Position numbers and translations under genes: made by a program
Source: Syngnathus acus
Lineage: Eukaryota > Chordata > Actinopteri > Syngnathiformes > Syngnathidae
DNA: 64,000 bases
Assembly: GCF_901709675.1 (NCBI RefSeq)
Contig: NC_051091.1
Location: 3,630,967 to 3,694,966, forward strand
Direction: 5' to 3'
The notes under the pieces: model-generated
Database searches by the model: none
Seen by the model: only the letters and a program-made list of their open reading frames with translations
What the model was told of the DNA's origin: nothing
In this document: one piece after another, positions 47,591 to 59,870 of the stretch
How positions within the stretch are numbered: the first letter of the stretch is position 1
Layout: every line of letters begins with the position of its first letter

Positions 47591-49460
47591 ATACATACTT
47601 TTTTGCACCGTTCTGCTCTCCTTCTTATAGAAAATACACAGGATGTAACATTCATAAATGATTTGATTCAAGCAGCATATTCTACTGTCTAGCAAGCAAG
47701 AAGCATGTCTTCAAATTTGCATTTTCTTCATTTCCATTTTGTATTTCTTTATTGTTTTTCCTGTTGACTCAACTGCAACGTTTGCAGCCTCCTTGGCTTG
47801 CAATTCCCTGTCTCCAAAGTGACGTCACATAACTGTTGAGGAAACAGTCTCACATTTTCAGTCCAATTGCACCATCTTCTGGTTGTATAGTCGTTTTTCT
47901 TTTTTCTTTGAGCGAGGGCTGCGCTGGGCCCTGAAATAAATCAAGCCAGTAATGTAGATGGAGACAGCTATTTCCTTTAGCAATGAAACTTGATATGACT
48001 CAGTTTATTCGGTCTTGAAGTGAGATGTCAGGAGTGGAGGGGAAGATGCTTAAATGTGATCAGAGGTGACACCCTGTGGTGATGTGTCACTCCTGCTGCT
48101 AATCTAGCACCATCACAGCCAGTGGCCTCTCTAGACACCCTCGACAGGAAAACATAAAAAAACAGACAGCCTCATATAGCAAATAAAATTATTCCTATTA
48201 ATGATTAAGGAGTTTAAAAAAAATAATGATCGAAGCTTGCAGCTTTGAAGTTAACCACTGTTATTATACCAAAGGTAGAACTATTGATTATAATGATCAT
48301 CAAGTACATGTAGTAAGAAAAGAGGAAGAGTTCACTTTAAAAAATAAATTTAGTTAGCAAAGATGATGTAAGATACTGGTGATGAGACGATGGCGATGAA
48401 ATACCTTCATCATGGAAAGGATGATGTAACCCCGTTAGTAAACCTAAAACCTAGAGCATAAATTAAGAATTGAGAGTTTGAGAAAACAATCGTATTTTTG
48501 TTTGTTATATTTCGATCGGTGTTAAGTGTGTTTTGAATCGACAGAATGCAAAATCAGGGTCGTGAGGTCAGAATGGATTGACTTGATGAAAACTCAAACA
48601 TGTACTCGATGTAAAGGTTGCTGATGAGTGACAGCCAAATCATTTTACTTTAAAGGTTTCATTATATCAAGGTACACCTTGCAATCAATGTGATACATAA
48701 AGCATGCAATTCCGAGCAAACGCTTGACTTTCATTTAAATAATAATCTATATATTTTTGAAAAGGTCAATTGTGTCTTTGTATATATGCCAGAATGATTC
48801 TTTTCAAAGTGCACAGAAGCAATTTCTATTTGTCTTGGACCTTGAGGTCTTCTGTGGCTCATTTACATAAAGCTTTGCTCCCTCCAGTCAATTAGCTCTG
48901 CTCACGTCAAGTAAAGCAAAGGAAGTCAGACTTTGAATGCCTCAAAATATTCTTTTTTTGTGTCCTCACAAATGAGTCGAGACTCCTTTTGGTATGGCTA
49001 AAAATTAATTCTCTTGAATGCACAAGAGATTTGTGTCTTTGATTTTCAGTCATCTGGATATGCTCGTCGTCAAATTGGATCATCACTTCTGTCACTTTGT
49101 TTGCTTGTGGCTAATACTCCACTGCAGTCAGTTACGTGTGACGTTTCAAAAGGATGTCGTAAACTTCATTTCAAATTAGGTTGCCATTTATCCCGCATAC
49201 ATGAAGGACAAAAAGAGAAAAAAAAGAAAGTAAAGCTTAGTTCAGTTGGCAGTTCTGATTGCTTCCTTTTGTTCTATGTTTGGTAACTGCTGGAGTGCAG
49301 TTTAAAGGAAGGTCATACTGAAATTTTGGTAACCATGGAAACTGCTTATAGACCCCATTCCATATTTACCATTGAGTTACTGTAGGGACATCAACAACTT
49401 TGATATTTACTCAAAGCTTTGACCTTTTCTCTGTGGACTTTGTCATGTTTTTTTCCTTGT

Positions 49461-49534
49461 ACTCCGCTGGGATCGACGGCAGCTCGCCGATGGCCCTGAA
49501 CTGGATATAAGGCGCAGAAAATGGATAGATGGAT
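49461..49534 (+). mobile_element. LINE L2-type 3' tail fragment
   Basis: ACTCCGCTGGGATCGACGGC, then GCCCTGAACTGGATATAAGG and AAAATGGATAGATGGAT: the usual 3' end of fish L2 (Maui-like) elements. Only the tail is present. Confidence 0.75.
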
Positions 49535-50229
49535 TTACTACGAGCAATCAACAGGCTTTCAGTGTGTCAGAAAATGTTATGGCAGTATCTCATTTTATTT
49601 TTTAGTACAAGAATAGACTTTTTGGAATGAAAACTGATTTGGTCTTAAGGGCCAATACAGTCGTCCTACTCAAAATGTATATATGTCAACTGACTGGTGG
49701 GGTGAGGGGTGAATAGGGAAAGAGAAAGAGAGACTGCATTAGCTGTGACCTTGTACACTGCTTGTGATGGAAGACATTGTGACATGTTGCCTGAAAATAC
49801 ACAAAACCTTGCTGGTATTGGCAGCGTGGGTAGTTTAATGCAATTTTTTGTCAATTTGATGATTGTAAATATTGATTCATTCCTCCTTTGTTCAACCCAA
49901 ACATGAAGGAATGGGCCTCTAGGTATTTGGAGAGCCGCATTCCTCTCTGAACCACCGGCAAAAAAGCAGCCGACATTCATTGATTGAAAATGAAGGTACG
50001 CTCGTTGGGAATGCGCTTCAAGTGGATGTGAAAGGATGCCATGAAAGCTTCGGCCTTGGAATGTGAAAAGGTAACTCTGAATGAGAAGAAAAGAAATATC
50101 AGGTGGATCAAGAGTTGATGCTGCAGAAGCTCAAGAGGGAAAAAGACATGAAGTCATTGTTTTTATATATTTATTTATTTTGCTATGCTGATGTGAGTGA
50201 GTCACAATGATTCTGAATGGCTGGTCGGG

Positions 50230-50346
50230 TTTATAAGGGTGGCTTCTCTCCCTCACCAGTCACACATGCACGTGGGGCAAAGTCTGACTTGTCCTGTCAG
50301 CTTGATTGAGTTGCTACCTTGAAGGGCACTGAGACGCCTCTTCATC
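50230..50346 (+). promoter_or_regulatory. prok2: prok2 core promoter and 5' UTR with E-box
   Basis: A TATA-like TTTATAAG (50230-50237) lies 110 bases before the ATG. A perfect E-box CACGTG (50269-50274) lies about 32 bases beyond it, near the expected transcription start. Mammalian PROK2 is a clock output gene driven by CLOCK/BMAL1 through such E-boxes. Use in this fish is inference. Confidence 0.5.
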
Positions 50347-50418
50347 ATGAAATCTTCCTTTCTACTGCTCTTCTTCCTGCTCTGGGTGTCTCTCGGGTCT
50401 TCGGCCGTCATCACAGGG
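50347..50418 (+). CDS. prok2: prok2 coding exon 1
   Basis: Residues 1-24: signal peptide and AVITG. Donor GGG|GTGAGT. Confidence 0.94.
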
Positions 50419-51014
50419 GTGAGTCAAAACAAACTGCTCCATCGAAATGTGTGCTTGGACTGCATCATGTATGGCCATCATTTATATCTGGACAACACAA
50501 AAAAATAATAATAGAAGAAATCAGGATCAGATTTGAAGTATTTAAATGTGTCACCAGTTGAATTCCATTTAGAATGCACTTTGTGCACAGGGCTATCATA
50601 AAAGCACAAATATTTTTATTAGTATTGAATTGTTGAATCAATAAATCGCATCCGTGTGTGTGTGTGTGTGTGTCCAGGCATGTGAGAAGGACTCCAAGTG
50701 TGGAGGATTAATGTGCTGCGCTGTGAGTTTGTGGTTTCGCAGCCTGCGAATGTGTACGCTGATGGGAACGGAAGGAGATGACTGTCACCCCATGAGCCAC
50801 GATGTGAGACCATCTCGAGACCGAGTTTCCTCTAGCGAGCATGAAACTGTTGTACACAAAATAATTTGTGTATTCTTTTGCCCCGCAGGTTCCTTTCATT
50901 GGCAAAAGACTTCATCACACTTGCCCGTGTCTACCCAACCTGTCGTGCATCACTCTGGACAAGGGACAATCCAAATGTCTCCCGTCATATGAAAGAGATC
51001 AGGACTACATCTGA
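50347..51014 (+). CDS. prok2: Prokineticin 2 (prok2), secreted ligand
   Basis: Secreted cysteine-rich ligand of prokineticin G-protein-coupled receptors, with roles in circadian output, olfactory bulb and GnRH neuron development and gut motility. Three exons (50347-50418, 50678-50803, 50889-51014) encode 107 residues. Residues 1-19 are a hydrophobic signal peptide ending GSS. The mature chain opens with the invariant AVITG (20-24), needed for receptor activation, and has ten cysteines in the colipase-like pattern ([23 protein letters not shown]). The C-terminus is acidic (ERDQDYI). All introns are phase 0. prok2 rather than prok1 is favoured by position between rybp and eif4e3. No prohormone cleavage site is apparent. 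Confidence 0.95.
50653..50672 (+). repeat. (TG)n microsatellite at prok2 exon 2 acceptor
   Basis: About ten TG units ending five bases before the AG of the splice acceptor. Confidence 0.95.
50678..50803 (+). CDS. prok2: prok2 coding exon 2
   Basis: Residues 25-66 with six cysteines. The acceptor TGTGTCCAG follows a (TG)n tract instead of a normal pyrimidine tract. Donor GAT|GTGAGA. Confidence 0.93.
50889..51014 (+). CDS. prok2: prok2 coding exon 3 (terminal)
   Basis: Residues 67-107 and TGA, with four cysteines ([20 protein letters not shown]). Acceptor TTGCCCCGCAG. Confidence 0.95.
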   Translation, partial: VPFIGKRLHHTCPCLPNLSCITLDKGQSKCLPSYERDQDYI

Positions 51015-51092
51015 CGGGCAATGATTGCAAATGATTTGCCGCTGTTCATGTATTCCTTCAAATATCAATAACAATGAGCGATGTATATTTGA

Positions 51093-51170
51093 TACGGCGG
51101 CAATGGTGACCATGTCTACCTCACACTTCTGAGGTTGAGGGTTCAATTCTCCACTCCGGCTGAATATCCA
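51093..51170 (+). mobile_element. SINE head fragment in prok2 3' UTR
   Basis: GGCGGCAATGGTGACCATGT, then CTACCTCACACTTCTGAGG and GGGTTCAATTCTCCACTCC read like the tRNA-derived head of a fish SINE, with a degenerate box B (GGTTCAATTC). The body is missing. It is too degraded to be a tRNA gene. Confidence 0.55.
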
Positions 51171-51332
51171 TGTTTTGTTCTTGTGTTTCATATCAAGGAT
51201 TAGAAAGTATGTTGTGATTTAGCCTTGATTTACATGGCAGATGCAAGTACGTAATTCCAAATTATTCCCTTTGACTGATTTTATTTATTTTGTCCATTTG
51301 CATGAACAAGAGGCACATTTCCAATACGAGTT

Positions 51333-51338
51333 AATAAA
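51333..51338 (+). terminator. prok2: prok2 polyadenylation signal
   Basis: AATAAA about 320 bases after the prok2 stop. Confidence 0.5.
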
Positions 51339-52020
51339 AATGCTTGAAATACCTAGGGAAAAAAATAATAAATACGACAATAGGCCTTAGACGCAGATTA
51401 AAAAAAAGAATAAAGAAAAGAAAATTTGTATTTTGATCCCAATGCAGGACTGTGTATTTTCAAATGAAACCCACCCTTAATGGAAACTAAAACTAAGCAC
51501 GAATTTACATTTTGGACAGGTTAAAAAAAAAAAAAAAAAAACATGACGAAAGTCGTGGCATTTTGGGGGTGGTCATTCTTTTATTGGGCGTTGGGTGTCA
51601 TCGCGTCAGTTCAAATGCCACAGAATGGCTCCATTGGCATGTATGTTGCTAGGCAACAAGGCAAGCAGCCTCTGAAGCGTATCCGGAACTCCTTGATGGA
51701 GAGGATGGAGGTGATGGGGTTTGGTCCAGCTTGAGCAAGTCATCCACACTGCTGCAGACCAGAAGTGCTGTGGGATGCAGGAGAGGGATGGGGTCGCCCA
51801 ACGTGACATGTAGTAGAAAGTACACAATACAATGCACTCTTGTTTGTGACTTAATTGCTTGTGACTTATCATAAGCGTCTGTCTGACTTGACTTGTTGCT
51901 ACTTGTGAGAGCTACCTGACGGACTGTTGTAAAGAAAAAGCAGCTGTCCAAAAAGTGGCCCAGAGGTAACCAAAGATGCAAACAATACGAAGATGCTCAA
52001 CTCACCAGAATTAATATTCA
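51339..52020. other. Intergenic region between prok2 and eif4e3
   Basis: AT-rich, with a 20-base-class poly-A run near 51521-51541. No gene or recognised repeat. Confidence 0.6.
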
Positions 52021-52361
52021 ACATCTTATCAACTCCGCACATAATGCGACGCTTGTTGGCACCGCGCACTTGCACCGTTTTTATGACGTCGCAGTGTCAT
52101 ACATGTACTTTACCCGACTACAAGACGTAAGCACGTTTGTCAATAGCACACAGGTTAAGCAGACAAAAATCTCTTCGAGTAAAGCATCTTCGCATCCTCT
52201 TGTGCTCTCCGCAACCGAGCGACAGTTACGTCTGGCCAGCGACGCAATGACGTCATTGTCGGTGTGCGGAAAGAGCGTTTCTGGAGCAGCAGACGTAACC
52301 AAAGCGGTGTTTTGATAATAAGGCGATTCAAAACAGTTTGCCCTCACACACACATTTATTA
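52021..52361 (+). promoter_or_regulatory. eif4e3: eif4e3 promoter and 5' UTR with CRE
   Basis: CpG-containing DNA with a full cAMP-response element TGACGTCA at 52248-52255 and a related ATGACGTCGC at 52083-52092. No TATA box recognised. The ATG lies about 107 bases after the CRE. Confidence 0.5.
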
Positions 52362-54198
<1,837 letters not shown>

Positions 54199-54808
54199 AT
54201 AGTGTACGCTTATTTTCTATGATTATTATTATTATTTTTTATCAGAACTGCACCTGCCTTGACTGAATGACACTGTCCACAAGAGAATCAAAGGTGTTAT
54301 CAATATATTTTTGTAGCGATCAAATAACCGATGCCTTGTTTTATTTGGACCGTTGAAAGAATGTACATCGAAACATTGACTGAATTTTCACAGTTTTTGT
54401 CATGTCACTGTCGCACAGCTCGTACAGTCGTTTCCTTGTATAAAGTTAGCTGCTATTTTCTCGTCTACTTTCAACAAATGTTTGCCTTTATCCACTCGTA
54501 CAATGTTTAAGAATGCTGTTAAGCTACCAAAGCAGTTTACAAACTGAATCGCAAATGACGAAAATGTTTGTCTTCATCAGTTGGATGTGAAATGTTAAAA
54601 TCGGGGGTAACGCTTGAATGAGTCAGTCCTCTCACTCGGAAAGCCATACGCAGCCGTCATATAGATTTTCAACGCCGAAATGTCTCTTTGAATGTTCCAA
54701 CCTACCGCAGCACATTTGGCAAACTCTTTGAATGCTGAGTGGGAAAAGTAGAACTTCACTTTCACAAATGGATCATTTGATATGTTAAACACAAATTGCA
54801 CATTGATT

Positions 54809-54839
54809 TGTACTTGTCAGTACTTGTCAGTACTTGTTT
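54809..54839 (+). repeat. GTACTTGTCA minisatellite, three units
   Basis: Two complete 10-base units plus a third partial one. Confidence 0.9.
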
Positions 54840-54847
54840 CCAGTACC

Positions 54848-54853
54848 AATAAA
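54848..54853 (+). terminator. eif4e3: eif4e3 polyadenylation signal
   Basis: AATAAA about 650 bases after the eif4e3 stop, the first clear hexamer downstream. Confidence 0.4.
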
Positions 54854-55114
54854 TCTTAGTATGTCTTTTGTCCATACCCCATTTTGTCCACCTCACACTA
54901 CTATACAAAGTTAACATTGCAGTATTTGTTTTGAGTATAGCAATAGAATTAAAATAGCGACGGCATGAATACAACGTGCTACTTTAAAATTCCTCACGAG
55001 CGATCAGAATTTCTCCTTGGCTTTTATTTCATGTTGAATGTTTCTGTCCCCACCACAGTGAGAGAAAATCTGTGTGTGTGCGTGCGCCATTGGAACTCTT
55101 TCAGAATTCATTGC

Positions 55115-55170
55115 GGCTCCTATTCATTAGCCTAATTACCTAATTAACAGAACGCTAATTACTTGTTGTC
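55115..55170. promoter_or_regulatory. Homeodomain-site cluster
   Basis: Three TAATTA hexamers at 55133, 55141 and 55156 within 29 bases, in non-repetitive DNA. Such clusters are frequent in developmental enhancers. Confidence 0.35.
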
Positions 55171-55824
55171 TGCATGCTTGCGTTAGAGAGGCTATCACGT
55201 AACTGATAGTGATCCTCAATTAATTTACAACTGTGCCCAATCAAGATGGGCCCTTAATCCACACAGCGCAGCGGCATGGTGACACGGGAGGAAACATGCT
55301 AATAAATGGAGGCCAACAAGCATGTTGGGAGCTCGCCTTGTTGACCTTGTATTAGCGAGTCTACCTGCAAAATTGACTTTATACAACAGTGCACATACAT
55401 CTAAATTGTTTAAATCAAGCCAGCCAATCATGTTCAGAACCCAAGCAATAAAACCGTAGTTTATTTTATCAAAAAGACAACTACACCCATTTTAAGGAAA
55501 TTTTAAAAAAGTGTGCATTGAAATACCATAAATTTGCTGAAATATGTATTCACAACCATCATCAGCAAATGGAAGAATCCAATTGGGGTAAACTAATGTT
55601 GGCCAGTAAAGTCTAAAAGTTCAATAGCATAATATTTATTTTTTGCTTATTTCGTCATGTTATTTTACCAAAACGCTTGTTCAGGCAATTTTAGATAAAC
55701 AGTCCATTTCAGAAGTAGCAGGTAGATTGTCATGAACATATACAGCATGGACTAAATTCATGTTAAAAAAAAAAAGGGCTGTCGCCTACAATCAAAGGGT
55801 GGCGCTGTCTACTAAGAAACACAC

Positions 55825-55847
55825 TGCAGCAGCAGCAGCAGCAGCAG
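55825..55847 (+). repeat. (CAG)n trinucleotide repeat
   Basis: About seven CAG/AGC units, not in a recognised exon. Confidence 0.95.
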
Positions 55848-56494
55848 GTCTCAGCTGCAGAATAAAAAAAGATGTACACTTGTAATGTCTTCCATAATGA
55901 AAAGGGCTGTGCTTCTCAGACCTTGATCAAGGACAAAAAGCGACTTAAAGTAGTTTCTCGTGAAATCAAATCAATGTTGCTTTACAATTAGTGTTAACTG
56001 GACTGTTAAACTGCCCTAGTAATTTCTTTCCGAGTCAAGCAAAATACACCCGCTGTAACATCAGTCATGCCCAAGGCAAAGCAAAAACTCCCAACCAAAT
56101 TTGGCAATAACCAGTCTTTCTTGATCATTTAAAAACTAGGCAAATAATGGACACTAACCAATGAAAATACTGCATGCACCTGACCCATTTAGCCTGATGT
56201 ACTTCATCTTTACAATCAGGAAGCTTTAAACTCCTCCCAACGTATTTGGTAGTATGTCAAAGTCTATTATAAAAGTATTTGAAATAACTGAAATAAAAAA
56301 GAAACATTATTGGCATTTTGAAAATAATACCTAGTTCATTGCCTCTGTGTTATAATTAATAGACGTACTTTTTCCTGACCCCCCCCCCCCCTGCGCGCAC
56401 CTTCTGCTAAAATGCATATCATTACACCCCCCCACCCATAGAAAGAAGCTACTTATTGCTTCTTAGAGCTCTTTTCATCTGAATAGTATTGTGG

Positions 56495-56560
56495 CCGCTG
56501 CAATGCAAATGAACCTTGTTTACGCAGCAGGTGGATATGACGTCATGGACCTGGAACATC
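56495..56560 (+). promoter_or_regulatory. Putative promoter with octamer, forkhead and CRE sites
   Basis: Octamer ATGCAAAT (56503-56510), forkhead-type TTGTTTAC (56516-56523) and full CRE TGACGTCA (56538-56545) lie within 43 bases. They precede a CpG-containing stretch that ends in a consensus splice donor. Confidence 0.4.
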
Positions 56561-57610
56561 AAAACAACAACATCTAAATCGGCGCTTCTTGCACCGTTTC
56601 TTTGCCTTTTCATATCTTATAACAACACCCAGGAAGGAGCACGAGTATTTTTCATCCACCTGGACGACAAACTATGTGCTTGCTTCAGCGACCGATACGC
56701 TAAGTTAGGTGTGAAGTTAGATAGTGCCCCCGCCACCGTTACCAAAAAAAGGCTGGCGGAGTAATCTTGTTGGTGTTTACGGTGTGATTTGTATCGCACG
56801 CGGTCTCCGTACACAAGCTGGCGTGCAGCCTAACAAGTTGTGTTCATCCGCGTGCGCCCATAGCAGCCCTAAAGCCACTCGGATCATGGTAAGTTTCTAT
56901 TATCGCGCTAACCATGTTAACATTTCATCTTTGTTGTGTCCTATCACGATGCCTTGTGCTTCGGCGCGCACAAGTGCATGCGCACAGACATTTCTTTTGC
57001 ACATGGCTGTCGCCTAGAAGTTTGCAGAACGAAATGGACAAATAACACACATGCACGCACACACCTGTAGGCTAATGCGAACTCATAAATACAAACTCGT
57101 AGGATATTATGTCGGTGTGGCGTGTAGTCAATCAAGTGTACTTTAAAACTTCACCAACGTTGTGTTCTTGCGGTGTTTTGAAAGTTCTGGCGAACTTCAT
57201 AGGATGGCAATGTCTTAGGGTATTTTTACAAGCAAGGTAAACTGTGTGCATGCAGTTAGTTACGACATGACGTCCCATTGACATCTTTGGATAAAATGAC
57301 ATCTTTTAGCTCATGCAATAGAATATTTGCAGTGATTTCTTTGCAGGAAGAGCAAAGTAGCAGCAGCAGCTTTTGTCCACGTGTTTACTGTCCCTCAAAG
57401 TCAAGACACTACAACTGGCACATATTTAGAGAGTTTCAGGGTTTTAAAGATTTATTTTTGGTATCTTATACTGTATAGAGTTGTTCGGCTTTTATTTGCC
57501 ATTCTTATTCAGGCACTGCATAAGTAATTAAAAACTGTCACTTTTGATAATTTACCTACGTTTAGCATTTAGTGTGTTTAGTATGAATAAAGTTTAACTC
57601 GTTTTCTGAG
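56560..57610 (+). ncRNA. Possible unassigned two-exon transcript
   Basis: Exon 1 would end at 56888 in ATCATG|GTAAGT and exon 2 start at 57347 after TTTCTTTGCAG, with AATAAA at 57586-57591. The join places an ATG (56886) in frame with 42 further codons (MEEQSSSSFCPRVYCPSKSR and on) to a TAG at about 57478. I recognise no family. It could be a lncRNA, a small-protein gene or a foxp1 leader with an alternative end. The start of exon 1 is unknown; supported by signals only. Confidence 0.3.
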
Positions 57611-58716
57611 CCACTTTGTTTTTATTTCTAAATGCAGAAGATGCTGACCACTTGATTAATTCATAATTGCCAAATATTTTGTCAAACGCATTTTGTTTTG
57701 TTACTTTCTAACTGCAATTCAGAACTACTTTACTTAAAGCATTTTGTGTGTTTTAAAATATCTTTTTTAGCAAGTGCATTACCAATCGACAATAAACTTG
57801 GCTTTAACTTTTCAGTAATTTGATTTGTTCAGCCGTGTATAGATTTTGTGGACTCATCACTTTGACAGATTATTAGCATTACCATTGCACCCGCACCCCC
57901 CTTGTTTTGTTTTGTCCCCCACTTGTTTCTGAAATCACTTCAAAGTATGTTAAAGAGAAACTGCCGCTTTAAGACGGTTTATGGCAGTGCTCCCTCCTCC
58001 TTCGTCTTTGGATTAGTCATTGTCTGAGAGAGGAGGGAAAAATACTTTTTGATAGAAGAAGGAAAGTAAATACACTCCAACAGGCGAACCTTGACAACCC
58101 AGATTAAGGAAAACATCAGAGATCAAATAGTGCTGCTGCTGGGCTGTTGTCATGAGCTGCCTGAGGGAGGGAGGGGGGGGGGCATACACTATTTGAACAG
58201 CCACTGGGGTCAGTGTGCTTGCTCACTTATGCAGAAACGGACCTTCAAAAAATGGGACCCAACTTTTGAAAGAAAACTTGTTTTTCTGTAAATTCTCTGG
58301 CCATTATGTTTGACCTGGATATCTGACATTCAGTCCGATGGAGTCAAACGTAGATTGTCTATTGCCGACATCTGTAAGCCACTAGGCCTCATTCACTAAT
58401 AAATGCGTATGAATGTTCATAGTCTGAATGTGTAGAATGATGGGTAAGGCTTGAAATATTTGCATCCACTCTTATGGGGCTCACCCGTATGCTGGAAGCT
58501 GTGCACCGCTTTCAAGCGAAACCTTAGCACCCGTCAGCTGTCCGCTCTGGCTTTCAATTATGCATGTGTAGAATGCAAGCGTGACGTGGGAAGGTCCAAT
58601 CAAACAAACAATAAGCAAAACAAATGTGTGCCAAGCCAACCGACTCACTGAAATCAAGCTTGCGCATTTTTTTAAGAAAAAACTTGTTTATCGTTGCTTA
58701 TTCAGGAGTCCGTCCC

Positions 58717-59037
58717 ATCTGTCAAACTAATTTTTTTCGCGAGCCGCATTGTAGTCATAGCTTCTTTCGGAGGGCCATTATGACTGTCAACCCAAATAAA
58801 TATATGAGCACCTCATATTATGTACAGTAAAAGCTACAAAACAAACTGACAAATAACTCTTTTTCAAATCAGATGAGTAAAACTTGGTCAAATATTAAAA
58901 AAAAAAGATAATAAGAGTGAAGACAATTTGCTATTCTAGTAATGACACACAAATTTGATGCACAATTTGTCTTCGCGGGCCACATAAAATGATGTGGCGG
59001 GCCGTATCTGGCCCCCGGGCCTTGAGTTTGACACCTG
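58717..59037 (-). mobile_element. hAT-type MITE, copy 2 (inverted relative to copy 1)
   Basis: Same element as at 43199-43521 on the other strand: right end CTTGAGTTTGACACCTG and left end CTGTCAAACTAATTTTTTTC. It shares the interior, for example CATAATGG near the left end and ACACAAATTTGATGCACAATTTG. No clear target duplication seen. Confidence 0.8.
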
Positions 59038-59629
59038 TGGTCTATAGGATGAATAAATGACTAATAAATCATTGGCAAAGTAGAGAACCTGACGAGTATT
59101 AATTCCCAGTTAACGTAGACATCAACAAAGCCTCATAAGATGAAATGGCAGTAGGTTTTAAAGTTGTCTGTCTACCCGGTTGGCTTACAGGAAACCCAAC
59201 AAGTCAGGGTCGTTCCGTTGCCATTGCTGGTTGGAAAGTTGGATTTCTTTCATCCCGTCTTCTGGATGCATCACTCTGGCTAAGCCGGCTACTCGCTATG
59301 TTCTAAAACCATCAGCGTGCTCAAATTTGAGTCGGCAACTCTGTGGCTGGAAGAGGGATGAGCCGAGCGATGCTAATGTTGTTGACAGGCTGTTGCTGCT
59401 GTTTTTGTTACTCTTCTCTTGTCTTTGAAGATCAAACCAGTGAGTGTCAGAAGTGTGCTTGTCTTCCGTTTCGCAATTTGCGGTGCATTCCAACAACACT
59501 TTAAAAGAAGTTCACTGCAGAGTTGTGTGATCACTGTTACTGCCGCTATCACTGCATAAAACATCAACGTGAGGCCCTGTTCCGAAAGGGAGCTCCTAAT
59601 TGACTGGTTGTTGCTTGTTTATTTGATAT

Positions 59630-59870
59630 ATATTTACAAGCCGGGCCGTAATTGGAAGGTCGTAATTACCCAAGATGCAGTGCTGTGCAGCGCTGAGGTG
59701 CTAGCAGGCAGATGAGAGCGCAGCACAGATAAAAGTTTGCAGGTTCTTATTATAATCTCGCATGCTGCTTGATAGCAGACGGGGAGATTGCTAATTGGCC
59801 CATTGTCCCACACACAATGTCATTGTTTACTATTATGGTGTCCAATATGAGCGTCAAACACAGGCCGCTT
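59630..59870. promoter_or_regulatory. Candidate regulatory block with SOX, forkhead and homeodomain motifs
   Basis: CGTAATTGG and CGTAATTACC near 59650-59672; CTAATTGG near 59791; inverted SOX-like CATTGT (59801) and ACAATG (59814), then CATTGTTTAC, which overlaps a forkhead-type TTGTTTAC (59823-59830). Non-repetitive and free of long open frames. Confidence 0.35.

Larger units (their letters stand above)
41789..50229. other. Intergenic region between rybp and prok2
   Basis: 8.4 kb without recognisable genes. It contains two hAT MITEs (42076-42220, 43199-43521), a mariner-like MITE (about 47280-47590), an L2 tail (49461-49534), a CTG repeat (46010-46042), a TTG repeat (47071-47092) and a short CCATT repeat (46858-46876). 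The DNA around 43860-44060 and 44690-44830 is non-repetitive with TAAT cores and may be regulatory. Confidence 0.7.
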
